Of a stretch of 64,000 nt of DNA, positions 45,965 through 56,599 are shown piece by piece. The DNA is taken from assembly GCA_022605405.1 (NCBI GenBank), contig JABYQQ010000010.1, positions 1,364,001 to 1,428,000 on the forward strand. The letters run 5' to 3'. The DNA comes from Earliella scabrosa (taxonomy: Eukaryota > Basidiomycota > Agaricomycetes > Polyporales > Polyporaceae). The notes below the pieces were generated by a model. That model made no database searches and was not told the origin of the DNA. It saw only the letters and a list, made by a program, of their open reading frames with translations. Made by a program: the position numbers and the translations under genes. Each line of letters opens with the position of its first letter. Positions within the stretch are counted from its first letter, which is position 1.

Positions 45965-47023
45965 TCAGTTCGTGCCAACCCTCCGCTTGAGGTGCAGAGG
46001 AGGCACCGTGTCGGCGGAGAGGCGACGTTCGAAGTTTGTGGACGAAGGAACTGCCAAGAAGAACGGCGAGCGCGAGAGCCGCTGGAGCGAGTGCGCGACC
46101 CGGGACGCTTGCGAAGAGAGCGGACGAACGCCATCGTACAAGGCCTCGATCTGCGACTTGGCGACGTTCCAGAGCTTGAGGACGTCCTCCTGGATCTGCT
46201 CGCCATCTCCTCGACGTGCGCCTCGAGTTTCCTCACGTTCTCGCGGGCGGCTTCGCTCGGTGACTTCGGTGTGCGACGCAGTTGAGCAAGTGACTGGTAG
46301 GGCATCAGCGTCATTGCACAGCGAAGGACACAGATGTACTTGCCAACCTGACACTGAGCGATCGCGTTGAGACGTGCCTAGAGCTGTGGAGAATTCGCCT
46401 TCTCGGCGCGGCGACCAGCACGGGAATCGCGGCCAAGGTAACGCATCTAAAGCTCAACCTCCTGGGAGGCGTAACGATCTTGTGTTGATGACTGCGCCTC
46501 CACCACCTCCAGCACCACCGGCGGCGGCGGCGGAAGCGAGCGAGATACCGGCGCGCTGGGCGTAGATCGCGTCCAACAAAGTCTTCGCTTCGGCTTTTGA
46601 ACCGAGATGCCTCGGGGGTTCCATAGTAGCACGAAGGTGCAGCACGCCGTCAGCGCAAGCGGAGCCGCAGCTCTTCGAGAGGTACGACTGAGAGTCTTCC
46701 CCTCGACGATCTTGTTGAACATCGTTACATTCCTGGTGAGCGCATACGTGCAAGATGTGCGCAGAAGCACGCTCACTTGTCCTTCGCTCAATCTTCGCCG
46801 CCCACGTCTCGCAGTAGGGCTTGACAGCCTCACGAGTCCGCCTTATAGGTGGCGGCGCGTCTTCCTCGCGGAGACGGGAGGGAGGAGGAAGAGGCGGCGG
46901 GGGGTGCCAGTGGAGGGCAGGAGCAGCGTTCCTGGGCTTCGTGTTGCAGGGTGAGAGGCAAGAAAAAGCAGATGATGGTTGGGAAATGTAAAGGGCAGGA
47001 AAGCGGAGGGAGGTGGTTTTCAT
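45965..47023 (-). pseudogene. Unidentified broken gene
   Basis: Protein-like blocks in changing minus frames: LGSKAEAKTLLDAIYAQRAG (about 46,550-46,610); SLAQLRRTPKSPSEAARENV and RKLEAHVEEMA; EQIQEDVLKLWNVAKSQIEA; LYDGVRPLSSQASRVAHSLQ. The latter part looks like a coiled coil. No family is recognised and no continuous splice model was found. Confidence 0.35.
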
Positions 47024-47239
47024 TGAAACGGGAGATCTAGAGAGGGCTCCCAGCGAGAGCAGGAGAAGGAATGTGCTGAATTCGAATTATGCTACACGCC
47101 TTGAGGCGCGGGTGTTGCCTCGCCGAGCGCCTCCGAGTGGGACCCCGTACCAAGCGCGCGCTTGTTGTTTCCCTAGTCCTTCTCTAGGTTCTCGGCAGGT
47201 TCTCGGTCAGCACTTTTCTGCCGCTCCTCTCCTCGCTCT
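47024..47239. other. Short spacer
   Basis: No coding sequence is supported between the two broken, divergent genes. Confidence 0.3.
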
Positions 47240-48367
47240 CGCATGGTCGACTCCCTAGGCCTGCAGTGTTCGACGGACGGCTTCAACGCGGCGCTCTCCA
47301 ACCCCCCCTCTCTCTCCAGAAACACCATGTCGCAGCCGAACCATAAGTGCAACCACTTGTTCGTCATCGTCGCCAGCACCGTCCGCGAATGCAGGTGCGA
47401 ACTACCTCGAAAACGCGTCCGAAAATGAGGCACGGTTGGATGGCGGGTCCTCGGCGGGCCTTCAAAGGTTGGCTCGTTGCCCTCGCTCTGTTTTGCATTG
47501 GAACATACCGCATATATCCAGACTCCAGGCGGAACGACCGGCGCAACATGTCTCCGCTTCCTCTATCATTCCCTCTGCCTCTACCGTCAGCTGGGCCCCC
47601 AACCCACTCAACCCGTTTGGTCGTTCATTCCGCTTTCCTCCCTTCAGTACGAGTACGAAGCACGCTGCTGTCTGTGGTCGACGGTCAAGGGCTCCCTAAT
47701 GCGAACAGCCGACCACGTCCTTGCGCAGGCTCTTCGCACAGCTGCCCAAAACCGGACCACCAGGGCCAACGAGTACACCCGCACACACATCTCAGGACGC
47801 CACGATGGGTTGGTCCACCAAGCTTGAGTCTTGACGCCTCTGACGTATATCGTCGATTCCGCCGGCTCCCACAGTTTCCAAGACGAACTTTGATAAGGTC
47901 TCGCCAGGCACATGGCACGCGCGCAAACCCGGTCCTCCAGTCTGTTCATTGTGGTTGAAACGAGCCAAACTCCTGGCTAATTCGACGACAGCGCCACGCG
48001 GTCCCCGCCCGCGCCGGTCCCACCGCGGGCGCCGCCCCGAAGTACGAGCGCTTTGCGGCGACGACCTCCTCGACATCCCTCATGTCAAAGCGTCCTACCA
48101 CGAGCCTGAGGCGACCCACCAGTCTCGTCAACGGCACGACGAGCTTCTCCCGAGATCCATGTGCGTTGAGACTGGCGCCGCTAGCTCTGAGCATCGCTAA
48201 CGCTATTCACAGTCGAGTCGTCACGTCTTCCCGACTTGGACGCAATTGTACGAGATGCTGCAGCCACAGAGGAGCATAACCCGGAAGACCTCGACTACGA
48301 GCCGAGAGGCCGAGCTGCCGATGAGGATGAGCTGGCCGGAGATGTGGAGGGTGATTTCCTTAGGTAG
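47240..48367 (+). pseudogene. Unidentified coding-like stretch, frames inconsistent
   Basis: Blocks include MSQPNHKCNHLFVIVAST near 47,330, LEHTAYIQTPGGTTGATCLR and YEYEARCCLWSTVKGSLM near 47,490-47,700. A clean acidic terminal exon (LPDLDAIVRDAAATEEHNPE, then DLDYEPRGRAADEDELAGDV) follows, ending with TAG at 48365-48367. They cannot be joined in one frame. The family is not recognised. Confidence 0.35.
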
Positions 48368-48477
48368 CCGTTCCATACTTCTCTGTGATTCAATTACATA
48401 TCGTCGCCTCGAGCAGGATCTCTAACATGACATCTTTCGCACTGCCGACTACCCTATCCTTCACAGCATCAACCAGG

Positions 48478-51400
48478 TCACCAAGTAGTCCTATGTACTG
48501 CGCTCATTCCTATCAAGCCGTCGTCAGCGTGTATTTTAATGTTCTCACCGAAAAACCTCACCCTATCCAAAGATCTCGCCACGATGCATTCAAGACCTAT
48601 GTCCTGTGGCAAGTAGACATATGAGGCGAAATGTGATACGACGTCTCGCAGCCTAATCAATTTCTCCGCGGAGTAGGAGGTGTAGAAGAGCCGGGTACGA
48701 ATATCGGGGTAGCGGCGGTACGGATCGAAATTGCTGTGCTCAGCCTCGAGAGGCTGGTACTCATTGATGAGCAAGAAGGGCTCCACAATCCTTTCTTCCC
48801 CCTCGCTGCGGCCGTGTAGGAATATGTTGGAGATGCGGCCAGCTCGGGGAAAGCTGGTGGTGACATCGTCTTCATGACGGAATAAGACGAAGGAGTCCTG
48901 AGGATGGGCCTCTTTGGTTCCGTAGGTCACTCCGCGGAATTCGATAGATGAGAGCCACTGAGCTTTGGTGTACAACCGCGGAACATCCGCAATATCTGAC
49001 TGCGCAAATACCGATATGATGCCGGAGCTCGCTAGAGTAGAGACAAGTTTGTCGTAGATTGCTCGAGGGATTGGCATTTCTCGGTTGCGGTCGTATAAGT
49101 TGTCGAATGCGACACCGACACGCGGAGAGGTCTTGAGAGCCATGATGTCAACGCCCCGGGTGCCTTTCGCGATGTCCCTGAATGCGTTCCTGAAGGAGGA
49201 CATCATCCGTTCATACGGGCCCAGCTTCGGCCAATGGATTCTGTCCATGAGAGAACGGACGTAACAACCGATATAAAAGTACCGCATGAATGTTTTCGGC
49301 ATATCGACTATGGCAGCAAGGATCAGTCATAACCAATCCGCACGAGATGCACCTAACTCACAAGGATGGTAATTCGTGTTGAGGCTCTGGATTATACCGT
49401 TTAACCTCTCGAACGGAAATGCCCACCACGCGTGGACGGGCCCGAATAGCTTCAGACACTCCATGAGATGAAGGGAGAGATGATGGTTTGGCACCAGATC
49501 ATGTTCAAATAGAACCCTTAATCCAGAGAGGTACTCTCGCATATGCGCGTCGAAGCGCTCCGCTCGTGAAGTACTCATCGACCGGCGAGTTGCGAGATCG
49601 ACAGCGCATACTAGGTGAAGGAAGTTGTCGAGTAGTAGCTGGTACCGGGATCCTGCCGGTGCAGTTCCCCACAGTCTTGTCAACGTTATAACCATGCTGA
49701 CAAGGCAGACTGTCCTCCACTGGTCCGCCTTGAGTTTTCCATGACCAGGGGAACCGAAGTTGACAGGTGGGCGCTCCATCCATGAAGGAAGAGTGGTCGT
49801 GCCGATGTCATCCCTAATAGCCAGCAACGCTGCGGGGCTCAAGACGCGGTACTTGGATATGTCGTGCTCGTTCTGTGCTAGATGGAAGTCCACAGTATCC
49901 TCTTCAAGGACAGGGGGAAGCTTGATGGCGGTATCCAGTAGTTCTCCGGGGATACTCTTCACCTGTCAGACCACATTAGCGACGAACGTCCCAAGATTCA
50001 TCATCGTGCTCACCCATGACATCAGTGCACGAGTGTATGCTTCTTTCGTAAACCTCCTGTCCATCGGCTCGACTCCATTTATCTCTGCGATAGCAACGAT
50101 GTATCCTTTCCGGGCACGCATAATCTTCTTGAATGAGGCCCTCTTCAAAGCCCCGACCACGAGCTTTAACCACCTCTCCTGTTCTTGTGGGGTGTGAGGA
50201 AGGATCTTCGAGTTCCCGGCGTTCTTCCCCTTCACGTCCATCCCCCACACGTCCATGCAGTGATGTCGCAACTCCCCTAAGAAAAGATTATGCATGGTGT
50301 CTACCAAAGCATATCTCGTCGGATCCCAGTACTCGAGCCGGAGTAGCTCAGACCATCGAACACCATTTGCTTTGAAGAGTGTCTTTCGTTCGGCTTCACT
50401 CCGCGCGTCCCGCCACGCTATCGCGCAGCGCATGAGCGCGGCGCGGGAGTTCCGTTTCCAGGAGTCACGATCGAGCTGATTGATACAATCTCTGGAGAGA
50501 AGGCAGAACGAGCAGAACTGGTTTGCTTGGTGTCCTGCGAGTCCTGCTGTCTTGCGCAGGGCAGGAAGATCGCATACCAAGGGAATGACGGCGGCTAACA
50601 CTCGGATGCCACCAGGCCGAGTCGCAGTTCTTGTGAAGAAGAGGCCGCGGTGCCATAATACGAGGAGTTCATCTACCAAAGGACGAAGTAGATGATTGAG
50701 TTGGGTGACGTCAGGTTCCTTGGGCCCTGGTATGATACCTGCGAGGTAGATATTCTCCGGACGATAACGAAGGTGGGGCGGGAGGTTCAAGCAAGCCATG
50801 TATATCGCGCCAATGGAGTGTGACTTCCCCGCTTTCTTGTTTCCGAAAGGGTTGAACCAGTCGACAAACAGACTGAAGACAAGATGAGTAGAGTCGTCCG
50901 GCTCCAAAGAGAATGGAGTCGTCTTATCCGGGCCACGGAAGGAACGCAGTACTTCGGCATCCCATATATCCCTCCATACCTTGCGGGGAGAAGTTTGTCG
51001 TGCCGATTCCCATGCATACCCAAGCGCAACCTCGAGCTCTTCGTTCTGAAATAGCTCCGAAATCCAAGAGAAGAGTGAGCGGTAAGGATAGGTTCGGATC
51101 GCCGTGAAGGTGACACGCGATTTGCCGCTGTGCGGACCCGCGACATGCTCCTGCCGACGCACAAGATCCGCACCGCAAGGTGGTTTGTCTGTCTCGCGGA
51201 ATGTGCACTTGTGAGGGTAGGGATCGTCTGGCTTGGAGGTATTGGGAGGATAGGTGGCGAAGCATTTGGTGCAACATGCGTACTCCACAATTTCGGGTTC
51301 GACCTCGAGTACGGATAAAGCCGTCTTCATGTCCCTTGGGATTGACCTCAGAGCATCTGCCTGACTGATGCACATGGGACTGGGTGGAGACGGTAGGGAA

Positions 51401-52516
51401 TTACAGAACATGAACGAGCCGAAGACGATCACCTCCATCGTAGCCAGGATAAACTCCGACTTCAACCGGGCAGCTGAAGCGATGGAATGCAGCACGACAA
51501 CCATCAGGAGCCCTGCAAGAATAAAAGGCTGCAGAGATTTTACTCTCGTCCAACGGTCCCTTGCTGTTCAAGTAAAACTTCAGCCTTCCCGCTTCACCTA
51601 AGTGCACGGATGTTCTCCTCACCTGCATCATAACGCAATGCTCGATCCCTCGCCCTCTGGGATGCTTGGCGCAGCAGCACCCTCAGCTTCAGGTCCTCCC
51701 AGTTGCGGTGTTTGATATTGTGTAATCGCTCCAACATTGAGCCAATCTTCGCAAGCGCAAAGGTCTGTTGCTCGGCATCAGCCGTCGCCTCGTCATGACC
51801 CTGTGGACAATCTTGAGGAGATAGCTCTTCACGCCGCTGGAAGAGGTGGCATTCAAGCGACAATAATACTTTACTTCCAGGATGGCCGATGTCCAGGTCA
51901 GGAATGGGGTCCATCAGCGACGTTGGTTCTGTCACGAAAGCGACGACCATCGTATCGGATAGTTCAGAATCCCTGACTTCAAGTTCGCTGATGATGTTGG
52001 ATAGGGTTGCCCTGTCTTTAGGAGATGCATCGCTTTTCTGAGAAATAGGTAGTAAGTACGCTGTTGTCCAAGGAACAGATGAGGCATACCTGCGACGACG
52101 TAGAAGTGTCTTCTCCTTGAAGTTCCGCGGTTTCGCTGGAGTCAGCACCGGAAATCTCGACCTGAGGAAGTGGTTTGTACAAAAAGCAGTTTTTGAGAAC
52201 TATACAATAGTCTTACAAGGTATGTCTCGGACTCTTGATCACGTAGCCGTACGGGAAGAGACGAAGAAGAGTCGTCCGATAAAGCGATGGTTCCAATCAG
52301 TAGAGCATTCTCCACGCGCTCTCTCTCCTTCTCAATGACCTCCGTCTCTCGAAAGCTTTGCCCTAACTCATGAACCGTAACGGTCCTAGGGTCCAGCCAT
52401 CTTCCCCTTGTTGTATGGTCATTTTCGTCGCGGGTAGAGTGGAGTTTGCAGACATCGCATCTGCACAGGCTCTTCCCTATCGTGTTGATGGCCAGACTCA
52501 TCGTTAGGCGGTGCAT
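48478..52516 (-). pseudogene. Plavaka-type transposase with one in-frame stop
   Basis: The start is ATG 52516, with a Cys-rich N-terminus (MSLAINTIGKSLCRCDVCK) and WLDPRTVTVHE. The catalytic region includes FSLFVDWFNPFGNKKAGK, YLAGIIPGPKEPDVTQLNHL, NQFCSFCLLSRDCINQLD, GVRWSELLRLEYWDPTRYAL and DTMHNLFLGELRHHCMDVWG, all typical Plavaka blocks. The C-terminal part has LSLHLMECLKLFGPVHAWWA and FERLNGIIQSLNTNYHP, then after an intron MPKTFMRYFYIGCYVRS, with the terminal TGA at 48478-48480. Introns near 52,155-52,205, 52,030-52,090, 51,520-51,605 and 49,310-49,365 splice in frame. The only lesion seen is TGA at plus 49966-49968, between FVANVV and QVKSIPGELL, consistent with CGA to TGA. The enzyme would excise and insert the element. 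Confidence 0.8.
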
Positions 52517-53065
52517 GTTGCCTGGACATTCCGTACCTCTATATATGTTCACGAGTCTCCAATTGACAAAGGAACAGTGACGAAGAGAACAATAGGCCTA
52601 AGTAGGTACCAACTAGCTATAGCCCTGCTTTGTAACTAACACCCACGTGGGAAGATTAGCCGATCACTGGGATCGGATCAATAGCTGCGCGCGCCCCGGC
52701 TATACAGTATACTAGGTACGAGTCATACCGCTTACAGCAAGTACTGACAATGCTGCCACATCAGTTGACGAAACTCTTGGCTCTCTCAACTTCGCGTTCT
52801 GCCGTCCTTCCAGGATCGGATGACAAGTCCTCGAGCTCAAGTTACGTACAAACAGAGCTGCACAGGTCTGTAGGACAATCAGCTCGGCATCCGACAATGA
52901 AAGTGCTATTGTGGAACAAAGGAATCTGGCGCGCGGCTGTGTACGACAATAACCAGTTGGCGAACGTGAGGACTCAGTGCGAAGTTTTCGAACTTGTGAG
53001 TCATCAATATCACATGCCTCAGATTCCTACATACTTAAACGCGCTCCCTCCCCAGTAAACGTCGA
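52517..53065. promoter_or_regulatory. Divergent promoter region of the transposon genes
   Basis: A 549-bp AT-richer region between the transposase ATG (52516) and the partner gene ATG (53066). A frame at 52750-53058 crosses it but is not supported as a gene. Confidence 0.45.
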
Positions 53066-55967
53066 CATGGATCCCAACAGACCAGGTCGTAGAGATAAAA
53101 GAAAGAATGACGAGGAATTTCGTTTCCACAACGAGAAGAGTCGCAGGACGGACCAGAGCGTAGGCGTCAAAGAATGCCTTCTATCTTCTGGTCATGGTCT
53201 GATCGTCGCGGCGTAGGCTCATGCGCCAGCACTCGTTGCTTTGCCGCCAGAGCGGGCACTAGTAGGCATTCATCATCACTTGTTGTCCCCTCATAACCTC
53301 TCACCATAGGTACATGGCCTCCCAAATCCGAACATCATGGAGGGTATCGAGTGGTCGCAGAGAGCCGTGGTCAGTGCCACGGTATGATGTAGACTAATGC
53401 ACACTCATTTTACGTACAGAGACAACTTAATGAAACCAGACGAGTGGGCTGAATTTAATCACAGTGACAGCGACTTGCGTCTCACCCTATGTCATACCAG
53501 GAGCAGAGAGAGCTTCAGCAGCTACTGCTGCTGGAGCAGCTTCCCAAGACAGTCCCTCAGGTGCCAAATGCCCCAGTCCAATCCCTAACCTCTTCACAGC
53601 CCCCTATCTCGATCTCGTCACTGCAGAGAATGAACCTCTGGTCCGCTCCCGAGGGACCTGTGAGGTCAAGCGCCATGGGCCATCAGCATGATGCGCCTGC
53701 TATCCCAAGCGGTCTAGTTCAAATTATACAATCTTTTGCGCAACGAGAAGTTCCAGGTCAACAACTCGTGCGTATCTATGCATTCTCGACCGGATGTTTC
53801 CGATACTTATTGGAGATACTAGACGGCAATGGACGTCGCCAACATGTGGCCAAACTTGACTCCAGCCTTCCAGAACTATATGATAGAGCTTTGGAATGTC
53901 GCGAAAGCTCATGCGCGAGAAGCACGAGAGTCCACCGACGCTTCCTTCAATCCAGTCCCAATGAACTTCCTCAAGCAGCAGTTCAACCGCGCCGATCCAT
54001 CAGGACAATTGGGTCGAACAGAGAGCTACTCGTCCGAGCGGGGGTTTGGCTTGGAACAGCTAGAATCATCGGCTGCTGCTCCACAAGACACGGCAGTACA
54101 TGAAGTGCGTGCCAGTGGATCGTCACCACGAGGTAGTCAGTAGTATAACCATGGCGCGCGTGTTGGCAGGTCTTAGCCCAATCCGCCGAGAATGGCGTCT
54201 TGAATGCATGCACGGACTCGCGAACAACCCTGTCTAATGATCATCCCTCCCAACCGGATACCGACGTCGAGTTGATGTCTGCATCTGCGGCGGATAGACG
54301 GCCCACAGACCGTGACAAGGGCAAGGTCGGTTTGATTTGAGGTATTCGCTGTGTCACGCGCTAACGGACACAAGGCCAGAGCCTCTGATGTGCCACTAGT
54401 TGTAGATCCGGCTTACTCGGATGATGATCACATGGAAGAGGGTTTTCAAGATGCACCGGAGTTACCGAGAGGTGTGGACAAGGAGGTGCGTACGCCCGTC
54501 GACGCCCAAGCCATCGCGGCTCACTCCTGTTCGCTCGCAGGACGTCGTTCATAGTCCGGACGTGAAGATAGCTATGCTACTCCTACAGAAACTTGACAGA
54601 GTCATTGATACTCAACAACGTCAGTTGCAACGATGGGAAGCAGCACAGTGCGTGAAGCATTCAGTACTCATCTTTTACCACTTGAATCAATCAGCACGTC
54701 AGGACTGCATTCTGTCGTCAGATGGCTCATGACATGCAACAACTGAGGGAGGATGTACTAGGCGGCCCTCAGCCCAGTACTTCTGCTCCATCGAAAGGAT
54801 ACCAGAGACGACAAGCTACCGAAGAGCCCACGCGGACGCCGCCCGGACTGGCCCGTCGTGTGAAGACACAGCTTGCAAAACTCACAGGCAACGATCTCAA
54901 CGTTTCTCCAGCAGACCAAATGCAAGCCTATCACAATATGTTGACGGTCAGTCCGCTGTGTCTCTTAATGCTCATCTGACAAGCTCACATTCAGTAGGTT
55001 CGAGTACATCAACATCTACATACAATGCTCGGTATCACAGACTTGGACATGATAGCGGTCAAGTGTCCCCCCCTCACGGAAGAAGAGGCTCAGCTGTATC
55101 TCGCTGGGGACAGCTCCGTCAGGTGCACAGCAGAGAGATTTCGCATCGATTTCGTGCGCCAGTGGAAGCGCTTCGCCTTCAATAAGGAAGCCAGAGAGAT
55201 CTTTATTGACAATTTCCTTGGAGTTAGCGCTGGAGAGGGATTGGCACGAGAGGGTGGCATTCCCGAGGCCTTACTGAACAGGGAGACTGTAGGGAGGGTA
55301 CTGGACACATACATCGATCGCTGTAGACGCAAATTCAAGGCAGCGAGCAACGCCCAGAGGGACCCTCGGCCTGATGAGGACGCTTTGAGCGCAGAGGCCC
55401 GTGTGGAAGAAGCACTGAGGAAGGAGAACGAGGCTAGACGCAAGGCAGCCAAAGGATCTAGGAGGGCGACGGTACGTTTGGCATGTAGTATATGATTTAC
55501 CTGGATGATCGCTGACCACGAAACAGTTGTTAATATCTAGGACCCTCATCACGATGATTGCTGGCATGCAACGGCACGCCCAACTCTTCAACCGTCTTAC
55601 CGCGGCGAATATGAGCGATGACGAGACTGATGGGCCCGCGGTCAAACATCCACCAGTCTATCGCATCATATTGGCGGAGTGGCAGAGCGAGGAATTACGA
55701 ACATTCCTATGGACATTGGATAGGATGTGGAGGGAGTACTGGGAGCGCCCCTACAGCCGGAGGAGAAAGTCGGGCAACATTCCTCGACAGAGGGTCTTGC
55801 GTCCCAACAGTCGCACTGAGCATGGAATCGCCCCTCGCGGACTGTGGAAGAACTGTTATAATCCGGCTTGGCTTGACAAGCTCCGCCCGTATGAAAGACG
55901 TCAACTCAAGATCATCGAGCGGGAATACGACTTTACTATCCCTGGGCCCTCCCAGAAGAGAACATAG
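53066..55967 (+). CDS. Multi-exon accessory protein of the Plavaka element
   Basis: The start ATGGATCCC is at 53066 (MDPNRPGRRDKRKNDEEFRF, basic). Exons follow with good introns. They encode EQRELQQLLLLEQLPKTVPQ; MDVANMWPNLTPAFQNYMIE and ELWNVAKAHAREARES; acidic ELMSASAADRRPTDRDKG and DDDHMEEGFQDAPELPRGVD; DVKIAMLLLQKLDRVIDTQQ; LDMIAVKCPPLTEEEAQLYL; VDTYIDR-like helices; and a basic C-terminus with CYNPAWLDKLRPYERRQLKI, ending at TAG 55965-55967. The splice between the first exon and the second (about 53,150-53,510) is the least certain. No enzyme domain is recognised. Position and orientation suggest a second transposon protein, as in two-gene CACTA elements, perhaps DNA-binding. This is inference. 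Confidence 0.6.
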
Positions 55968-56599
55968 TCGCAGGTGGTGACATGGCTTCATCAGCGAGTG
56001 TATAGACATAGGACTTGGATATAACAAATGTCAATCGTTCGTACATGGCAGTATCAAGCCTGTGTACCGGATCTAACCTCTAGAGGAGTAGAATCCGTGG
56101 CCCGCCAGCGGTAGCGTCTGCCGGGGTCACCAAAATGATGTGCGTGCTGCATGAACTCGGGCATGACGGGAATAACAGTCAAAACCCGTGAACGCGATGC
56201 CAAGCCTTCGCCTACAGTTGCTCGAAGGGGTATATTTCGCTGCTCGAAGAGCTAGACACGAGAGGGTGCTTACCGGAAAGGGACTGGAGAGACACACGGC
56301 GAGAGGGACTCTGAGGGAGGAACGCGAGACTTGGCGGTGAGGATGGCGTGCCTGAGCGCATCGGGGTCGGCAAATGTAGGCCAAAGAAGGCAACACGTCG
56401 GTGTCGGGCGCTTACTGACCTGGCCCTCAACAACGCTGTCGTCGTGTCGACAGCGGGCGCGACGAGTTCCGACCGCTTGTCCAAGCCTCAGTCACCATCG
56501 CCCACAGTCCAACGTCACATTGGTTCAGCCCCGGAGCTCGTCAATTGGGAGTCCCGGATAAGCGGTGTGGGCGAGGGAGGAGGGCCCGAGGCGTAACCA
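55968..56599. other. Spacer between the transposon genes and the repeat array
   Basis: No gene. The part from about 56,280 resembles 23,030-23,200, so the dispersed repeat may begin here rather than at 56.6 kb. Confidence 0.4.

Larger units (their letters stand above)
48478..55967. mobile_element. Plavaka-type (CACTA-like) DNA transposon body with two divergent genes
   Basis: The transposase gene (minus) and a multi-exon partner (plus) are divergent from a 549-bp centre. Transposase features assign it to the fungal Plavaka/CACTA group. Terminal inverted repeats and target-site duplications were not identified by eye, so the limits given are only those of the genes. The insertion appears to separate the broken gene at 47.2-48.4 kb from the repeat array at 56.6 kb. 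Confidence 0.65.
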
